Of a stretch of DNA of 64,000 nt, positions 16,742 through 27,513 are shown piece after piece; the first letter of the stretch is position 1; every line of letters starts with the position of its first letter. The translations under genes were made by a program, and so were the position numbers. The notes under the pieces are model-generated. The model searched no databases, had not been told where the DNA came from, and saw only the letters and a program-made list of their open reading frames with translations. Source of the DNA: an uncultured Desulfatitalea sp. (lineage in GTDB: Bacteria; Desulfobacterota; Desulfobacteria; Desulfobacterales; Desulfosarcinaceae). The stretch spans positions 310,001-374,000 of the forward strand of contig CALMNL010000006.1 in NCBI GenBank assembly GCA_937868765.1, written 5' to 3'.

Positions 16742-17662
16742 TCACAGTGTTTCGGGGGTGAAGGCCACCACCTGATCGATCTCGTCGGCATCGGTGAGGA
16801 GCATCACCAGGCGGTCGAGGCCCAGGGCGTTGCCGGCCGCGGCGGGCATGTGCGCCAGATCGGTCAGGAACGGTTCGGGCATGGGATAGAGCGTCTTGCC
16901 GGCCGCGCGGCGCAAGTCCATCTCGGCGGCGAAGCGGCGGCGCTGCTCGGCCGCATCGATCAGTTCGCTGAAGCCGTTGCACAGTTCCAGGCCGCCGATG
17001 TAAAGCTCGAAGCGCTCGGCCACGTCGGGCCGGCCGGGCTTCAGCCGGGCCAGGGCGCCGCAGGCCGCCGGATAGTCATGCAAAAAAACAGGCTTGTCCC
17101 AGCCCAGCCAGGGTTCGACGGCCAGGCCCATGACCTCGTCGAAACGCTCTTGCGCCAGGGCCTGGGCGGCCGTGCATCCGCCATAGCGAACGAAGGCCTC
17201 GTCCACGCTCAGACGCGACCAGGGCGCGGCAAGGTCGATGGAACGCCCCTGGTATCGGATCCGGGCGGGCAGCCCCAGGATATAGGCCACATGGGGAATC
17301 AATGCTTCGCACTCGGCCATGAGGTGGGTGTAGTCCCTTTCGGGGGCATACCACTCGAGCATGGTCATCTCGGGCAGGTGGCGCCGGCCCCGTTCCCCCT
17401 GGCGATAGCATTTGCAGATCTGATAGATCTTGCCTGACCCGGCGGCCAGCAGCCGCTTCATGCAAAGCTCCGGCGAGGTGTGCAGGTACCAGTTGCCGGA
17501 CGGCTGGGCCTCGATGTGAGCCTCGGGCGCTGGCGCCGGGATGCGGTTGGGGGTTTCCACCTCCAGATAGCCCCGGCCGTCGAAAAAGCCGCGCACGGCG
17601 GCCAGCACGGCGGCTCGCCGTCGCAGATTCGCAAACAGGCCCGTCTGCCGGGAAAGGGTCAT
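16742..17662 (-). CDS. epmA: Elongation factor P--(R)-beta-lysine ligase (EpmA/GenX/PoxA)
   Basis: A 306-residue class II aminoacyl-tRNA-synthetase-like protein without an anticodon domain, as in EpmA, which attaches beta-lysine to elongation factor P. Visible motifs are FFDGRGYLEVETP (motif 1 area), LHTSPELCMKRLL, the motif 2 arginine in CYRQGERGRRHLPEMTMLEWY, and the motif 3 GNALGLDRLVMLL. Length fits the family (about 320). It lies 9 bases after the HDAC-like gene on the same strand. Neither EF-P nor the partner aminomutase EpmB is in this window. Because some bacterial homologues of this length have other substrates, the exact amino acid is not certain. Confidence 0.88.
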   Translation of the reverse strand: MTLSRQTGLFANLRRRAAVLAAVRGFFDGRGYLEVETPNRIPAPAPEAHIEAQPSGNWYLHTSPELCMKRLLAAGSGKIYQICKCYRQGERGRRHLPEMTMLEWYAPERDYTHLMAECEALIPHVAYILGLPARIRYQGRSIDLAAPWSRLSVDEAFVRYGGCTAAQALAQERFDEVMGLAVEPWLGWDKPVFLHDYPAACGALARLKPGRPDVAERFELYIGGLELCNGFSELIDAAEQRRRFAAEMDLRRAAGKTLYPMPEPFLTDLAHMPAAAGNALGLDRLVMLLTDADEIDQVVAFTPETL

Positions 17663-17671
17663 GGGAACGGC

Positions 17672-19000
17672 CTATCGCGGAACGCGGCTCTTGCGGATAT
17701 GGTAAGCGTCGTCCAGGCGATCCTGCAGGAAGATGTGGTTGAAACGTTCCGCGGGCGCTGTCTCGTACCACTGGTAGGCCTGCGCTTTGCAGGCCGGACA
17801 GGCCTTGCGGGGCAGATGCACCGCCAGGATGCTGCCGCGCTTGTCCGAAGTGGATTCGATGCGCAGGGCGCCGGCGCAGTCGTCGCAAATGCGGATGTTT
17901 TCCAACTGCGTTTCGTAGATGCTGTCCGTGTCGTAGAAGATCCGCCGGGAACGCTGGCCGCAGTCGGGCTGCACCCGCACGGCCTCGGTGAGGGCTTTGC
18001 GCTGGCGCCAGTTCTTGAGCACCTTGACGCCGGTCTGCTCGATATAGCGGGTCGTGGCCGGGCTCTGCCGGTAGCGCTCCGGATCGTAGTCCGGCTCCGA
18101 CAGGTGGTTGTAATCCAGGCCGGCCATGGCCAGGATGATGCCGGTGTTGACGTAGGGCAGGGCGCCTTCGATGGAATAGCCGCCCTCCAGCACCGCGATG
18201 TCGGCCTGGAGCAGGTCGGTGAGCTGGGCATAGCCCCGTGCCGAAAAATTCATGTTGGTGATCGGGTCCGAGTAGTGGTTGTCCTGGCCGGCCGAATTGA
18301 TGATCAGCTCTGGTTTGAAATCGGCCAGGATGGGCAGCACCATCTCCTTGATGGCATATAAAAAGCCTTCGTCCGAAGTGTGGGGCGGCAGCGGGATGTT
18401 GATGGTGGTGCCCACGGCGTTGGGGCCGCCCATCTCGTTGAGGAAGCCCGATCCGGGGTAGAGCGTGCGGCCGTCCTGGTGGATGGAAATGAACAGGGTG
18501 TCCGGGTCGTGCCAGTAGATGTCCTGGGTGCCGTCCCCGTGATGGCAGTCGGTATCCACGATGGCCACCCGGTCCACGCCGTAGGCCCGGCGCAGGTACT
18601 CGACCATGATGGCCTCGATGTTGACGTTGCAGAAGCCCCTGGCCCCGTGCACCACCCGGTTGGCATGGTGTCCCGGCGGCCGCACCAGGGCGAAGCCGCG
18701 GTCGACTTTCTTGTCCATCACCGCCATGCCGATGGTCTTGGCCCCGCCCGCGCTGATGAAGTGGGATTCGGTCATCACGGCCCAGGGGTCGGGCACGCAG
18801 AAGTGGACGCGTTGCACATCCTTGACCGTCACCAGGTCCGGCTTGTACTCGACGATGCCTTCGATATCCAGCAGGCCCTCCTCGAACACCTGGTCCTGGG
18901 TATAGAGCAGGCGCTCCTCGCGCTCGGGGTGGGTGGGGCTGATGGCCCAGTCGAAGGCCGGGAAGAAGACCAGGCCGGTTTTATTCTTGGCTCGCAGCAT
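17672..19000 (-). CDS. Histone deacetylase-family amidohydrolase with C-terminal cysteine cluster
   Basis: A 442-residue zinc amidohydrolase of the HDAC/acetoin-utilisation/acetylpolyamine hydrolase superfamily. Catalytic features are RPPGHHANR, the zinc ligands in DTDCHHGDGTQDIYW, the third ligand in SAGQDNHYSDP and the VLEGGYS loop. Unlike typical bacterial members of about 310-370 residues, it carries a tail with ICDDCAGAL and KACPACKAQAY (residues about 372-408), a likely C2C2 zinc ribbon. It is cotranscribed with a hydantoinase-like gene upstream (13-base gap) and epmA downstream. Deacetylation of a small molecule or of lysine is known for the family; the tail suggests a macromolecular or nucleic-acid partner, which is inference. 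Confidence 0.9.
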   Translation of the reverse strand: MLRAKNKTGLVFFPAFDWAISPTHPEREERLLYTQDQVFEEGLLDIEGIVEYKPDLVTVKDVQRVHFCVPDPWAVMTESHFISAGGAKTIGMAVMDKKVDRGFALVRPPGHHANRVVHGARGFCNVNIEAIMVEYLRRAYGVDRVAIVDTDCHHGDGTQDIYWHDPDTLFISIHQDGRTLYPGSGFLNEMGGPNAVGTTINIPLPPHTSDEGFLYAIKEMVLPILADFKPELIINSAGQDNHYSDPITNMNFSARGYAQLTDLLQADIAVLEGGYSIEGALPYVNTGIILAMAGLDYNHLSEPDYDPERYRQSPATTRYIEQTGVKVLKNWRQRKALTEAVRVQPDCGQRSRRIFYDTDSIYETQLENIRICDDCAGALRIESTSDKRGSILAVHLPRKACPACKAQAYQWYETAPAERFNHIFLQDRLDDAYHIRKSRVPR

Positions 19001-19013
19001 AATTATCTCCGAA

Positions 19014-20705
19014 TTATAAATCTTCCCGTCTCAACTTGCCGGCAATGGGATCGTAGCCCCGGATCAGGCCGGGCTTGATCTGGGCCCGTACGCGGATGTT
19101 CTTCCCGATGGTGTGGAAGCCCCGGATCATGTTGAACTGGTAGGCTTCGATCACTTCCATTTCGATGTGCTCGGGATTGGCGCCGCGTTTGACGGCCTTG
19201 TCGCGCAGCAGTTGCAGGGCCAGGTCCCGGGCATCGTCCAGGGTGAAGGTGTGGGTGATCTCCTTGTGGAACTGTTCGCCGGCCGCCACGGCCACCTGCC
19301 GGGCCGTATCGGCAAACAGCAGCACCTCGCTGGTGGTCCGCGCCAGGGCGCAGCCGGTGGCATTGGCCACCTGCCAGTGGGGCACCACGGAGACATTGCC
19401 GTCGAACATCTCTTTGAGCCGGTCGGCGAACTGCGGCGCCGGCCCGCCCAGCACCATCAGGTGGCGCGGTTTGATTTCGCTGCCTTCCCACAATTCGTGG
19501 ACGGTGTAGACCGGTTTGCTGTTGATGTTGTCGATCATCTCTCTGGCGGCCGCCATGATCTGGCGGCAGGCCTGGTCGAAGATCGAAAGGGCGGTCTCTT
19601 CCAGCGTACGGCCCATCTTGTGGGCCAGGATCTGCATCCCTTCCTCCGCGCGGGCATGATCACCGCCGTTGACCAGCCCCAGCACACAAAAGGCGTCCGT
19701 GGGGGTCGGCACCGGTCCGCCATAGGTCATGGCCCGTCCCATGCGGTCCGGCCCGATGGTCAGGCCGTTGTCGGTCAGCCGAACCACGCTGTCGCCGCCC
19801 ACGCCGATGGATTGGGTCTGCAGGGCGCGGATCAGGGTCTTGTAGGGGCCGATCTCGATGCCCAGGGGGGCCAGCAGCGGCACGCCATCGATGAGCACGG
19901 CCATGTCGGTGGTGGTGCCGCCGATATCCAGCACCAGCGTGGCACCGCTTTTGGGGGCGTAGGCCAGCGCGCCCATGACGCTGGCCGAGGGCCCGGAGAG
20001 GATCGTGCGCGCCGGGTCGTCGAACGAGGAGTCGAAGCTCATGTTGCCGCCGTCGGGTTTGAGGATGCGCAGGGGCACATCCAACCCCTTGCTGGCCAGG
20101 GATTGCTTCACCGCCTCGAAGAATTGCTTGTGGATGGGATAGACCGCCGCATTGAGGTAGACGGTGGCCACGCGCCGGGGAAAGTTCAGGCTGCCCGAAA
20201 GCTGGTGTCCCAGGAAAACCCGTTCGAAATGGGGCGCCATGATTTCGGCGATGCGCCGCTCATGGACAGGGTTGTGCACGGAAAACTTGGTGGCCACACC
20301 GGCATAGCGGATGCCGGTTTTCTTCAAGGCCTTGACCGCCGCCTCCACTGCGCCTTCGTCCAGGGGGGCGATCTCCCGGCCACGATGATCCAGGGCACCC
20401 TTGACGATGAAGTAATGGGGGTTGGTGCGGAACAGCTCCGGATCGATCCCCGGACCGCCGGCCACCACCATGCCCACGGGAGGCAGCTTGTTCTGGACGA
20501 TCAAATTGGCGGCCAGGGTGGTGCTCAGGACCACGCGCCGGATGTCTTTCAGGTCCACGCCGTCGGTGAGCGCCTCTATCCCGGCCAGGACGGTTTCGAA
20601 CAACCGGCTTTCATCGGTAGGTACTTTGACTTCTTTTTCCAGTCCATTTTGACTGATGAGAACCGCGTCGGTATGCGTACCGCCAACATCGAGTCCGATG
20701 ATCAT
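19014..20705 (-). CDS. Hydantoinase/oxoprolinase (HyuA-like) family protein
   Basis: A 563-residue protein of the HyuA-type ATPase fold: GLDVGGTHTDAVLIS at the N-terminus and LVLDIGGTTTDMAVLIDG in the middle are the two phosphate-binding signatures. Family members use ATP to open cyclic amides such as hydantoins or oxoproline, or to carboxylate ketones. Most partner with a HyuB-like subunit, which is absent here. It leads a minus-strand unit with the HDAC-like amidohydrolase, epmA and the histidine kinase (gaps 13, 9 and 115 bases). Pairing with another amide hydrolase hints at degradation of an N-acylated or cyclic amide. There is no membrane or signal segment. Confidence 0.88.
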   Translation of the reverse strand: MIIGLDVGGTHTDAVLISQNGLEKEVKVPTDESRLFETVLAGIEALTDGVDLKDIRRVVLSTTLAANLIVQNKLPPVGMVVAGGPGIDPELFRTNPHYFIVKGALDHRGREIAPLDEGAVEAAVKALKKTGIRYAGVATKFSVHNPVHERRIAEIMAPHFERVFLGHQLSGSLNFPRRVATVYLNAAVYPIHKQFFEAVKQSLASKGLDVPLRILKPDGGNMSFDSSFDDPARTILSGPSASVMGALAYAPKSGATLVLDIGGTTTDMAVLIDGVPLLAPLGIEIGPYKTLIRALQTQSIGVGGDSVVRLTDNGLTIGPDRMGRAMTYGGPVPTPTDAFCVLGLVNGGDHARAEEGMQILAHKMGRTLEETALSIFDQACRQIMAAAREMIDNINSKPVYTVHELWEGSEIKPRHLMVLGGPAPQFADRLKEMFDGNVSVVPHWQVANATGCALARTTSEVLLFADTARQVAVAAGEQFHKEITHTFTLDDARDLALQLLRDKAVKRGANPEHIEMEVIEAYQFNMIRGFHTIGKNIRVRAQIKPGLIRGYDPIAGKLRREDL

Positions 20706-20886
20706 TGGCTAATCCCTGCGGCCCGGTGATTTGCAGCTCCAGTCCACGCTCGACCCGCCGTCTATGGAATGTAAACCGCCAGCGCCGCTCGATTTAAATG
20801 TGGTTTGTAGTCGAACCCATTTTCTAAATCTGATACCAACCTGCGCCACGCTATATAAAACCCTTTGAAAAGTCAAACCCGGTGAG

Positions 20887-21151
20887 GGCGGGCCAGCAAT
20901 TCTCGGTGAACCGTCACGGGGTGTTCAGGTCATGGTGCGGGGCACCATGGGCCATATCTTTTTAGTGCCGCTGGGGTGCAGCGGAGGAAAAGCGGCCTGG
21001 ACTGTCTGAGCGCAGCGAGTTTCCAGGCCGCCCGGAGCGCACCCTTAGCGGCACTTGAAAAGTGTGGCCGGTGACACGGACCATGACCTGAACACCCTGT
21101 GCGCGCATTGGCCCCGAATGAAGGTCGTCCAGCCAGAATCCCTGGCCCGCC
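20887..21151. repeat. Large nested inverted repeat between divergent genes
   Basis: Four sets of matching arms are stacked around one centre. They are GGCGGGCCAG 20887-20896 with CTGGCCCGCC 21142-21151, and an 18-bp perfect pair 20919-20936 with 21080-21097 (GTTCAGGTCATGG core). Further in are AGTGCCGCT 20964-20972 with AGCGGCACT 21047-21055, and GCGGCCTGGA 20992-21001 with TCCAGGCCGC 21022-21031. The loop holds CTGAGCGCAGCGAG. The arrangement predicts a single long branched hairpin of about 265 bases. It fills most of the gap between hyuA-like (minus) and hisS (plus). It could be a MITE-like repeat or a structured RNA; no coding potential is seen. The rest of 20706-21259 holds only the hisS promoter candidate. 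Confidence 0.75.
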
Positions 21152-21161
21152 TTTATTATTA

Positions 21162-21191
21162 TTGACTCTGCCGCGACAGATGGGCTATCAG
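21162..21191 (+). promoter_or_regulatory. Promoter candidate for hisS-aspS
   Basis: TTGACT at 21162-21167 and TATCAG at 21186-21191 are separated by 18 bases and lie just beyond the large inverted repeat, about 70 bases before the hisS start. The -10 is weak (4 of 6); a better TATAAT at 21200-21205 lacks a matching -35. Confidence 0.4.
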
Positions 21192-21259
21192 AATCGGTTT
21201 ATAATAACGGTCGGGCGGACCAACCGCTTCGCCCGCCTGCCGAACGAGGATCGGACCCT

Positions 21260-22516
21260 ATGATTCAACTCATCCGCGGATTCAAGGATATTCTGCCTGC
21301 CGAGGTGGCGCTGTGGCAGCATATCGAGCGCACGGCCGTGGCCTTGTTCGCCGCCTTCGGCTTCGATGAGATCCGCGTGCCCATCATGGAAAAGACCGAA
21401 CTGTTCGCCCGGGGCATCGGCGAGGACACCGATATCGTCGAAAAGGAGATGTACACCCTGGAGGATCGCGGCGGCGAACGGCTCACCCTGCGGCCCGAAG
21501 CCACGGCTTCCATCGTGCGCGCCTATATCCAGCACAAACTCTATGCCGACGATCCCTTGCGCAAACTCTACACCATCGGGCCCATGTTCCGGCGCGAGCG
21601 TCCCCAGAAGGGACGCTACCGGCAGTTTTACCAGATCGACGTGGAGGCCTTCGGCATGGCCGGACCCTACATCGACGCCCAGATGATCCATATGCTGCAC
21701 CTGTTCTTCCAGCGGCTGGGCGTGAGCCGGAGCCTGGCCCACCTCAACTCTTTGGGCTGCCCGGTGTGCCGGCCCCGTTTCCGGGAGGCCCTCTCCGGTC
21801 TGCTGGCCCAGGTGGAAGAGAAGCTGTGCGCCGACTGCCGCCGCCGCCAGGCACGCAACCCGCTGCGGGTGCTGGATTGCAAGGTGCCCACCTGTCGCGA
21901 GGCGGTGGCCGATGCGCCGGCCATCGTCGACTACCTGTGCGATGACTGCCGGCAGCATTTCAACAGCGTCACTGAAAGCCTGGCCAGGCTGGGTGTGCCC
22001 TTTGAGCTGAACAAGCGCCTGGTGCGCGGCCTGGATTACTACACCCGCACCACCTTCGAAATCCAGACCGACCTGCTCGGCGCCCAGAGTGCCGTGGCCG
22101 GCGGTGGGCGTTACGACGGACTGGTGGAAACACTGGGCGGCCCGGCCACACCGGCCATCGGCTTCGCCGTAGGCTTCGACCGCCTGGTGGAAATCCTGGG
22201 CCAGCGCCTGAAGGTCGAAGCGCCCAAACCGGCGCTCTTTATCGCCGCGCTGGGAGAAAAGGCCCGCCGGGAGGCGTTTTACTGGTGCGCCGCGCTGGCC
22301 GCAGCCGGCATCTATGTGGAGATGGAGCACGGCGACAAGAGCCTCAAGGCCCAGATGAAGCGCGCCGACCGCCTGGGCGCCGCCCGGGTGCTGATCGTGG
22401 GCGAGGCCGAGCTGGCCTCGGGCAAGGCCAACCTGCGGGACATGGCCACCAAGGCGCAGAGCGAGATCGCGCTGGACGGAGTGGCAGAAAAACTCGAGCA
22501 GACCCTGAAACCTTGA
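21260..22516 (+). CDS. hisS: Histidine--tRNA ligase
   Basis: A 418-residue class II synthetase that charges tRNA-His. It has all expected signatures: IRGFKDILP at the N-terminus, [13 protein letters not shown], motif 2 [19 protein letters not shown], the histidine-specific [12 protein letters not shown] and [10 protein letters not shown], and motif 3 [13 protein letters not shown]. The C-terminal anticodon-binding domain follows from about residue 325. Length is typical. The central insertion holds CPVCRPRF and CADCRRRQ, a cysteine pattern common in this branch. It is cotranscribed with aspS, 34 bases downstream, an arrangement common in deltaproteobacteria. Confidence 0.98.
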   Translation: MIQLIRGFKDILPAEVALWQHIERTAVALFAAFGFDEIRVPIMEKTELFARGIGEDTDIVEKEMYTLEDRGGERLTLRPEATASIVRAYIQHKLYADDPLRKLYTIGPMFRRERPQKGRYRQFYQIDVEAFGMAGPYIDAQMIHMLHLFFQRLGVSRSLAHLNSLGCPVCRPRFREALSGLLAQVEEKLCADCRRRQARNPLRVLDCKVPTCREAVADAPAIVDYLCDDCRQHFNSVTESLARLGVPFELNKRLVRGLDYYTRTTFEIQTDLLGAQSAVAGGGRYDGLVETLGGPATPAIGFAVGFDRLVEILGQRLKVEAPKPALFIAALGEKARREAFYWCAALAAAGIYVEMEHGDKSLKAQMKRADRLGAARVLIVGEAELASGKANLRDMATKAQSEIALDGVAEKLEQTLKP

Positions 22517-22550
22517 ACGACGGTTTTCTGACATAAAAGGAGTACGAGAC

Positions 22551-24341
<1,791 letters not shown>

Positions 24342-24351
24342 GGCGGTCGGA

Positions 24352-25212
24352 TCACTCCCCTTTGGGCTTGACGGGTGTCTGCCCATCGGCCACCGATTCC
24401 GGTGCCATTTCGACGATGGGGTCGGGCTGATCGGAATCGGGGTAGGGTTCGGTGGCATCCACGGGGCTGACGGGTGCCGCGGCCGTCGGCTTTTCAGCAT
24501 TTTTTTCCGGCTGGCGCCGTTTCATGATCTGATCGATGCCCTGCTGGATCGCCTGGGAGGTGCGCAGGATGGTGTTGCGGGCTGTCTGGGTGCCGGTTTC
24601 CCAGGTTTTCTTGACGGTCTCGGTGTTGATGTGATTGCGCACCACGTTGCGGATGCCTGCATACCCCTCCCTCACCGTGTTGGAGATGGCGCCGGTGCGT
24701 AAGAAGCGCGCGGCGAAATCTTCGGGCTCGATCTCCGAGGGATCCGTTGCCGGTTCATACCCGGCGGGCACCATCACCAGGTCGGGGCCGAAATGCACAT
24801 CGGCCATATCGATTCGCAGCATGCGGTTTTCGGGCACAAGGAGTTGTACGATTTTCCCGTCTTCCCGATCGATGATGAGGTCTGCCAGGGTCGATACGTG
24901 CTTGCCTGCCCGGGTGGTGATCTGGCACCCCTTCAATGCCCTGAGGCCATTTGAGGCCGCCTCCCCGGGCACCGCCTGGCCTTCGCCACGGCCGGTGACG
25001 ATGACGAAATCCCGGCTGAACTTCAGGATATCGCCGAACCCCACATAGATCTCCTGATCCGTTTTGAAGGTACTCGATCGATAGGCCATCCCCTGGACCC
25101 GTTTTTCCGTCTTGTCCACGTAGAGCTCGGAAACCCAGCCCAGCCGCTCTCCTTCTTTCAGTGCAATGACCATCGCGCCGAAAAGCTTCGTGGCTCTCTC
25201 TTTCGATGACAT
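24352..25212 (-). CDS. PRC-barrel domain protein
   Basis: A 286-residue cytoplasmic protein with two PRC-barrel-like halves: GAMVIALKEGERLGWVSELYV and GCQITTRAGKHVSTLADLII, each followed by beta strands ending in a glycine turn (DGKIVQLLVPE). The ATG at 25212 follows AAGGAGGG; an upstream ATG at 25338 lacks one. The C-terminus has a helical region (RNVVRNHINTETVKKTWETG) and then a proline/alanine-rich, acidic, probably disordered tail. PRC barrels occur in photosynthetic reaction centres, RimM and stress proteins as ligand or protein-binding modules. No function can be assigned; the neighbours are not informative. Confidence 0.75.
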   Translation of the reverse strand: MSSKERATKLFGAMVIALKEGERLGWVSELYVDKTEKRVQGMAYRSSTFKTDQEIYVGFGDILKFSRDFVIVTGRGEGQAVPGEAASNGLRALKGCQITTRAGKHVSTLADLIIDREDGKIVQLLVPENRMLRIDMADVHFGPDLVMVPAGYEPATDPSEIEPEDFAARFLRTGAISNTVREGYAGIRNVVRNHINTETVKKTWETGTQTARNTILRTSQAIQQGIDQIMKRRQPEKNAEKPTAAAPVSPVDATEPYPDSDQPDPIVEMAPESVADGQTPVKPKGE

Positions 25213-25455
25213 GGTCGCCCTCCTTTCGTGGCGGCGGCAGCACCGCCCATTTTTCAGTGGCAGTCCTTCAGGTGCGATCCGGTGCATATCCAGCGCGAGA
25301 CAGAATTTATAATATATTTCCGATCCGAAGCGATTCAATACCTTCTTAACCCTTCCCCCTGCTTGCCATCAAGCTGATTGCGGTTAGCTTGTACTCTTCA
25401 GAGCTAAAATTTGCGGCCGCCTGCGCCGCCGGGAGTAACCCAAGGGAGGTGTCCC

Positions 25456-25902
25456 ATGATCGACAATCCACCTAAAAATATGACCCGGATCACGCCCTAC
25501 CTGCACTACCAGGATGTGGCCCAAGCCATATCCTGGCTGGAAAAGGTCTACGGTTTCAAGCTGCGTTTCAGCCTGGCCGACCCGAAAAGCGGCAACATCA
25601 TGCACGCCGAAATGACCTTCGCCGACGGGATCATCATGCTGGGACCAATCAGTCCTGAACGCGGTGGCTTGAGTCCCAGGGATCTAGCGGGCGTCAATCA
25701 GGGGCTGTACGTCTATGTGGACGATGTGCAGCGTCATTACGAACATGCCCGCGAAACCGGAGCACGCATCACCATGCACCCTGAGACCATGTTCTGGGGG
25801 GACCGGGTCTACGGTGCGCTGGATCTCGAAGGCCATCAATGGTCTTTTGCCCAGCACGTGGAAGATGTCCCGCCCGAGAAGATGAAGTTGCCTGAGATAT
25901 GA
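25456..25902 (+). CDS. Glyoxalase/bleomycin-resistance (VOC) fold protein, PhnB-like
   Basis: A 148-residue protein of the vicinal oxygen chelate superfamily. ITPYLHYQDVAQAISWLEKVYGF is the first beta-alpha-beta unit, FADGIIMLGP the strand pair, and the second half ends in FWGDRVYGALDLEGHQWSFA, the usual PhnB/YdcE-type signature with the conserved D-x-x-G-H-x-W. The ATG at 25456 has GGGAGGTG upstream. Such proteins range from metal-dependent lyases and dioxygenases to antibiotic-binding proteins, and the sequence does not discriminate. It stands alone between a divergent PRC-barrel gene and the CoA-transferase. Confidence 0.85.
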   Translation: MIDNPPKNMTRITPYLHYQDVAQAISWLEKVYGFKLRFSLADPKSGNIMHAEMTFADGIIMLGPISPERGGLSPRDLAGVNQGLYVYVDDVQRHYEHARETGARITMHPETMFWGDRVYGALDLEGHQWSFAQHVEDVPPEKMKLPEI

Positions 25903-26032
25903 GCCACGGGGCATCGAGCGATTTGCCCTGTTGCATTTGAGAATAATTTGGGCATAGATGGCTTGTAATGTTCCCAATGGCGGTCGCTGCGAACCGCAAC
26001 TGCCCTTGGCCGTGTGAGCGCATGCGCTACCG

Positions 26033-26056
26033 AGTGCCCATCCCCGGATGGGCACT
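26033..26056. promoter_or_regulatory. Near-perfect palindrome before the CoA-transferase
   Basis: AGTGCCCATCC at 26033-26043 and GGATGGGCACT at 26046-26056 form an 11-bp inverted repeat with a two-base centre. It ends 24 bases before the start codon at 26080, with the ribosome site GGAG between. It could be an operator or an RNA hairpin affecting initiation. No T-run follows, so it is not a simple terminator of the preceding VOC gene. Confidence 0.45.
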
Positions 26057-26079
26057 ACCTATAAGCCGGCGGAGATGGA

Positions 26080-27498
26080 ATGAAAGCCTTGCCCAGATTG
26101 ATTCAACTGGCGGAAATCGCCGACGTGATCGCGGCGCGTTTCAGCGACCGGGAAATGATCACCTGCTATGTCGGGTCCAACGCGGCCACTCCCACGGCCG
26201 CCTTGCTGGCGTTGACCGACGCCGTGAAAAACCGCTCGCCGCGCCTGCCGTTCCTGAGAATGGTGCACGTGCTGCTCCAGGGGCCGGTGCCCTACCTGGA
26301 AAAGGGTCTCCAGGACCGGGTGTTGACGTATTCCATATTCTCCGGCGGAGACGTGCGCAATGCGGCCAACCAGGGCTTGGCCTTCTACCTGCCCTGCACC
26401 CTGGCGAACCTGAACGTCTTGATCGGCAAGGGACAGAACTTCGCGCCCGATGTGGCCATCTTCAAGGTCCGCCGGCACCCCCATACCGGGGAATACAGTC
26501 TGGGGCTCTCGGTGGAGGCGCTGCACACGGCCATCGACCAGGCCAAAATCGTCATCGCCGAAGTCGATCCCAGCATGCCTTACACCCTGGGCCAGAGCCT
26601 GGTGGACGCCCAATCCATCGACTACATCATCGAAGAAGACATCCTGCCGGTGTACGAGCATCCCTCCCCCGACTTCGGGCGCCTCTCACCGGCCGAGCGC
26701 CGCATCGGCGCGCTCATCACCGAGCATTTCATCCGCGACGGCGTCACCCTGCAGACCGGCATCGGCAAAATTCCCGATGCCGTGATCAGCATGATCGAAG
26801 ATGCCGCCCCCCGGGACCTGGGCGTCCAGACCGAGCTTTACGGCGATGGGCTGATGCGCCTGCAGCAGGCCGGCATCGTCACCAACCGCCGCAAGGGTAT
26901 CAATATGGGGTACAGCACCACGAGCCTCGTCATGGGATCTCGGTCCCTGTACGACTACGTCCACATGCGCTCGGGCGTTCAGATGCGGCCCTGCACCTTT
27001 ACCAATGCCGCCGAAACCATCCGCCAGAATCGGCCCTTCATATCGGTGAACACCGCCATCGGCGTGGATCTGTTCGGCAATGTGTGGGCCGATTTCATCG
27101 ACCCGCGGCGATACTACAGCGGCGTGGGCGGTCAGCCCGACTTCATCCGCGCCATCAACGAACCGACCATCGGCGCGCCCATCATCGCCATCAAAAGCGT
27201 CACCGATAAGGGCGAGTCCAAGATCGTGCCCATGCATCCGCCGGGCATCAGCCTCACGGCCTCGGGCTACGACGGCGTCGTGCTGGTCACCGAATACGGC
27301 ATCGCCGACCTGCGTGCCCTGACCCTCGGCGCCAAGGCCCTGGCCATCGCCTGGGTGGCCCACCCCCGCTACCGGGAAGAATTCTTGAAACGCCTGCACG
27401 ACGATCCGATCATCACCAAACCCCACCGATACTGGCCCGGCAAAATTCCGGATGGCGTCAGGCTCTACGAAGGAGACATCGCCCTGGATGGGGAATGA
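26080..27498 (+). CDS. Acetyl-CoA hydrolase/CoA-transferase family protein (4-hydroxybutyrate/butyryl type)
   Basis: A 472-residue member of the Cat1/Cat2 family that moves CoA between acetyl-CoA and a carboxylic acid. The catalytic Glu is expected in GVQTELYGDGLM, and the acyl-CoA-binding segments GIGKIPDAV and SGVGGQPDFIRA are present. Length fits the 4-hydroxybutyrate or butyrate CoA-transferases of anaerobes (about 430-470). It could activate acids made by AOR or released from fermentation. It is followed by rtcA after 15 bases; that pairing is unusual and may only reflect shared transcription. Confidence 0.88.
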   Translation: MKALPRLIQLAEIADVIAARFSDREMITCYVGSNAATPTAALLALTDAVKNRSPRLPFLRMVHVLLQGPVPYLEKGLQDRVLTYSIFSGGDVRNAANQGLAFYLPCTLANLNVLIGKGQNFAPDVAIFKVRRHPHTGEYSLGLSVEALHTAIDQAKIVIAEVDPSMPYTLGQSLVDAQSIDYIIEEDILPVYEHPSPDFGRLSPAERRIGALITEHFIRDGVTLQTGIGKIPDAVISMIEDAAPRDLGVQTELYGDGLMRLQQAGIVTNRRKGINMGYSTTSLVMGSRSLYDYVHMRSGVQMRPCTFTNAAETIRQNRPFISVNTAIGVDLFGNVWADFIDPRRYYSGVGGQPDFIRAINEPTIGAPIIAIKSVTDKGESKIVPMHPPGISLTASGYDGVVLVTEYGIADLRALTLGAKALAIAWVAHPRYREEFLKRLHDDPIITKPHRYWPGKIPDGVRLYEGDIALDGE

Positions 27499-27513
27499 GC
27501 GGCAGGCAGCATC

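Noticed and set aside
19113-20729. A 538-codon plus-strand frame opposite the hyuA-like gene
   Set aside because: No motifs, full overlap with a gene bearing two clear ATP-binding signatures.
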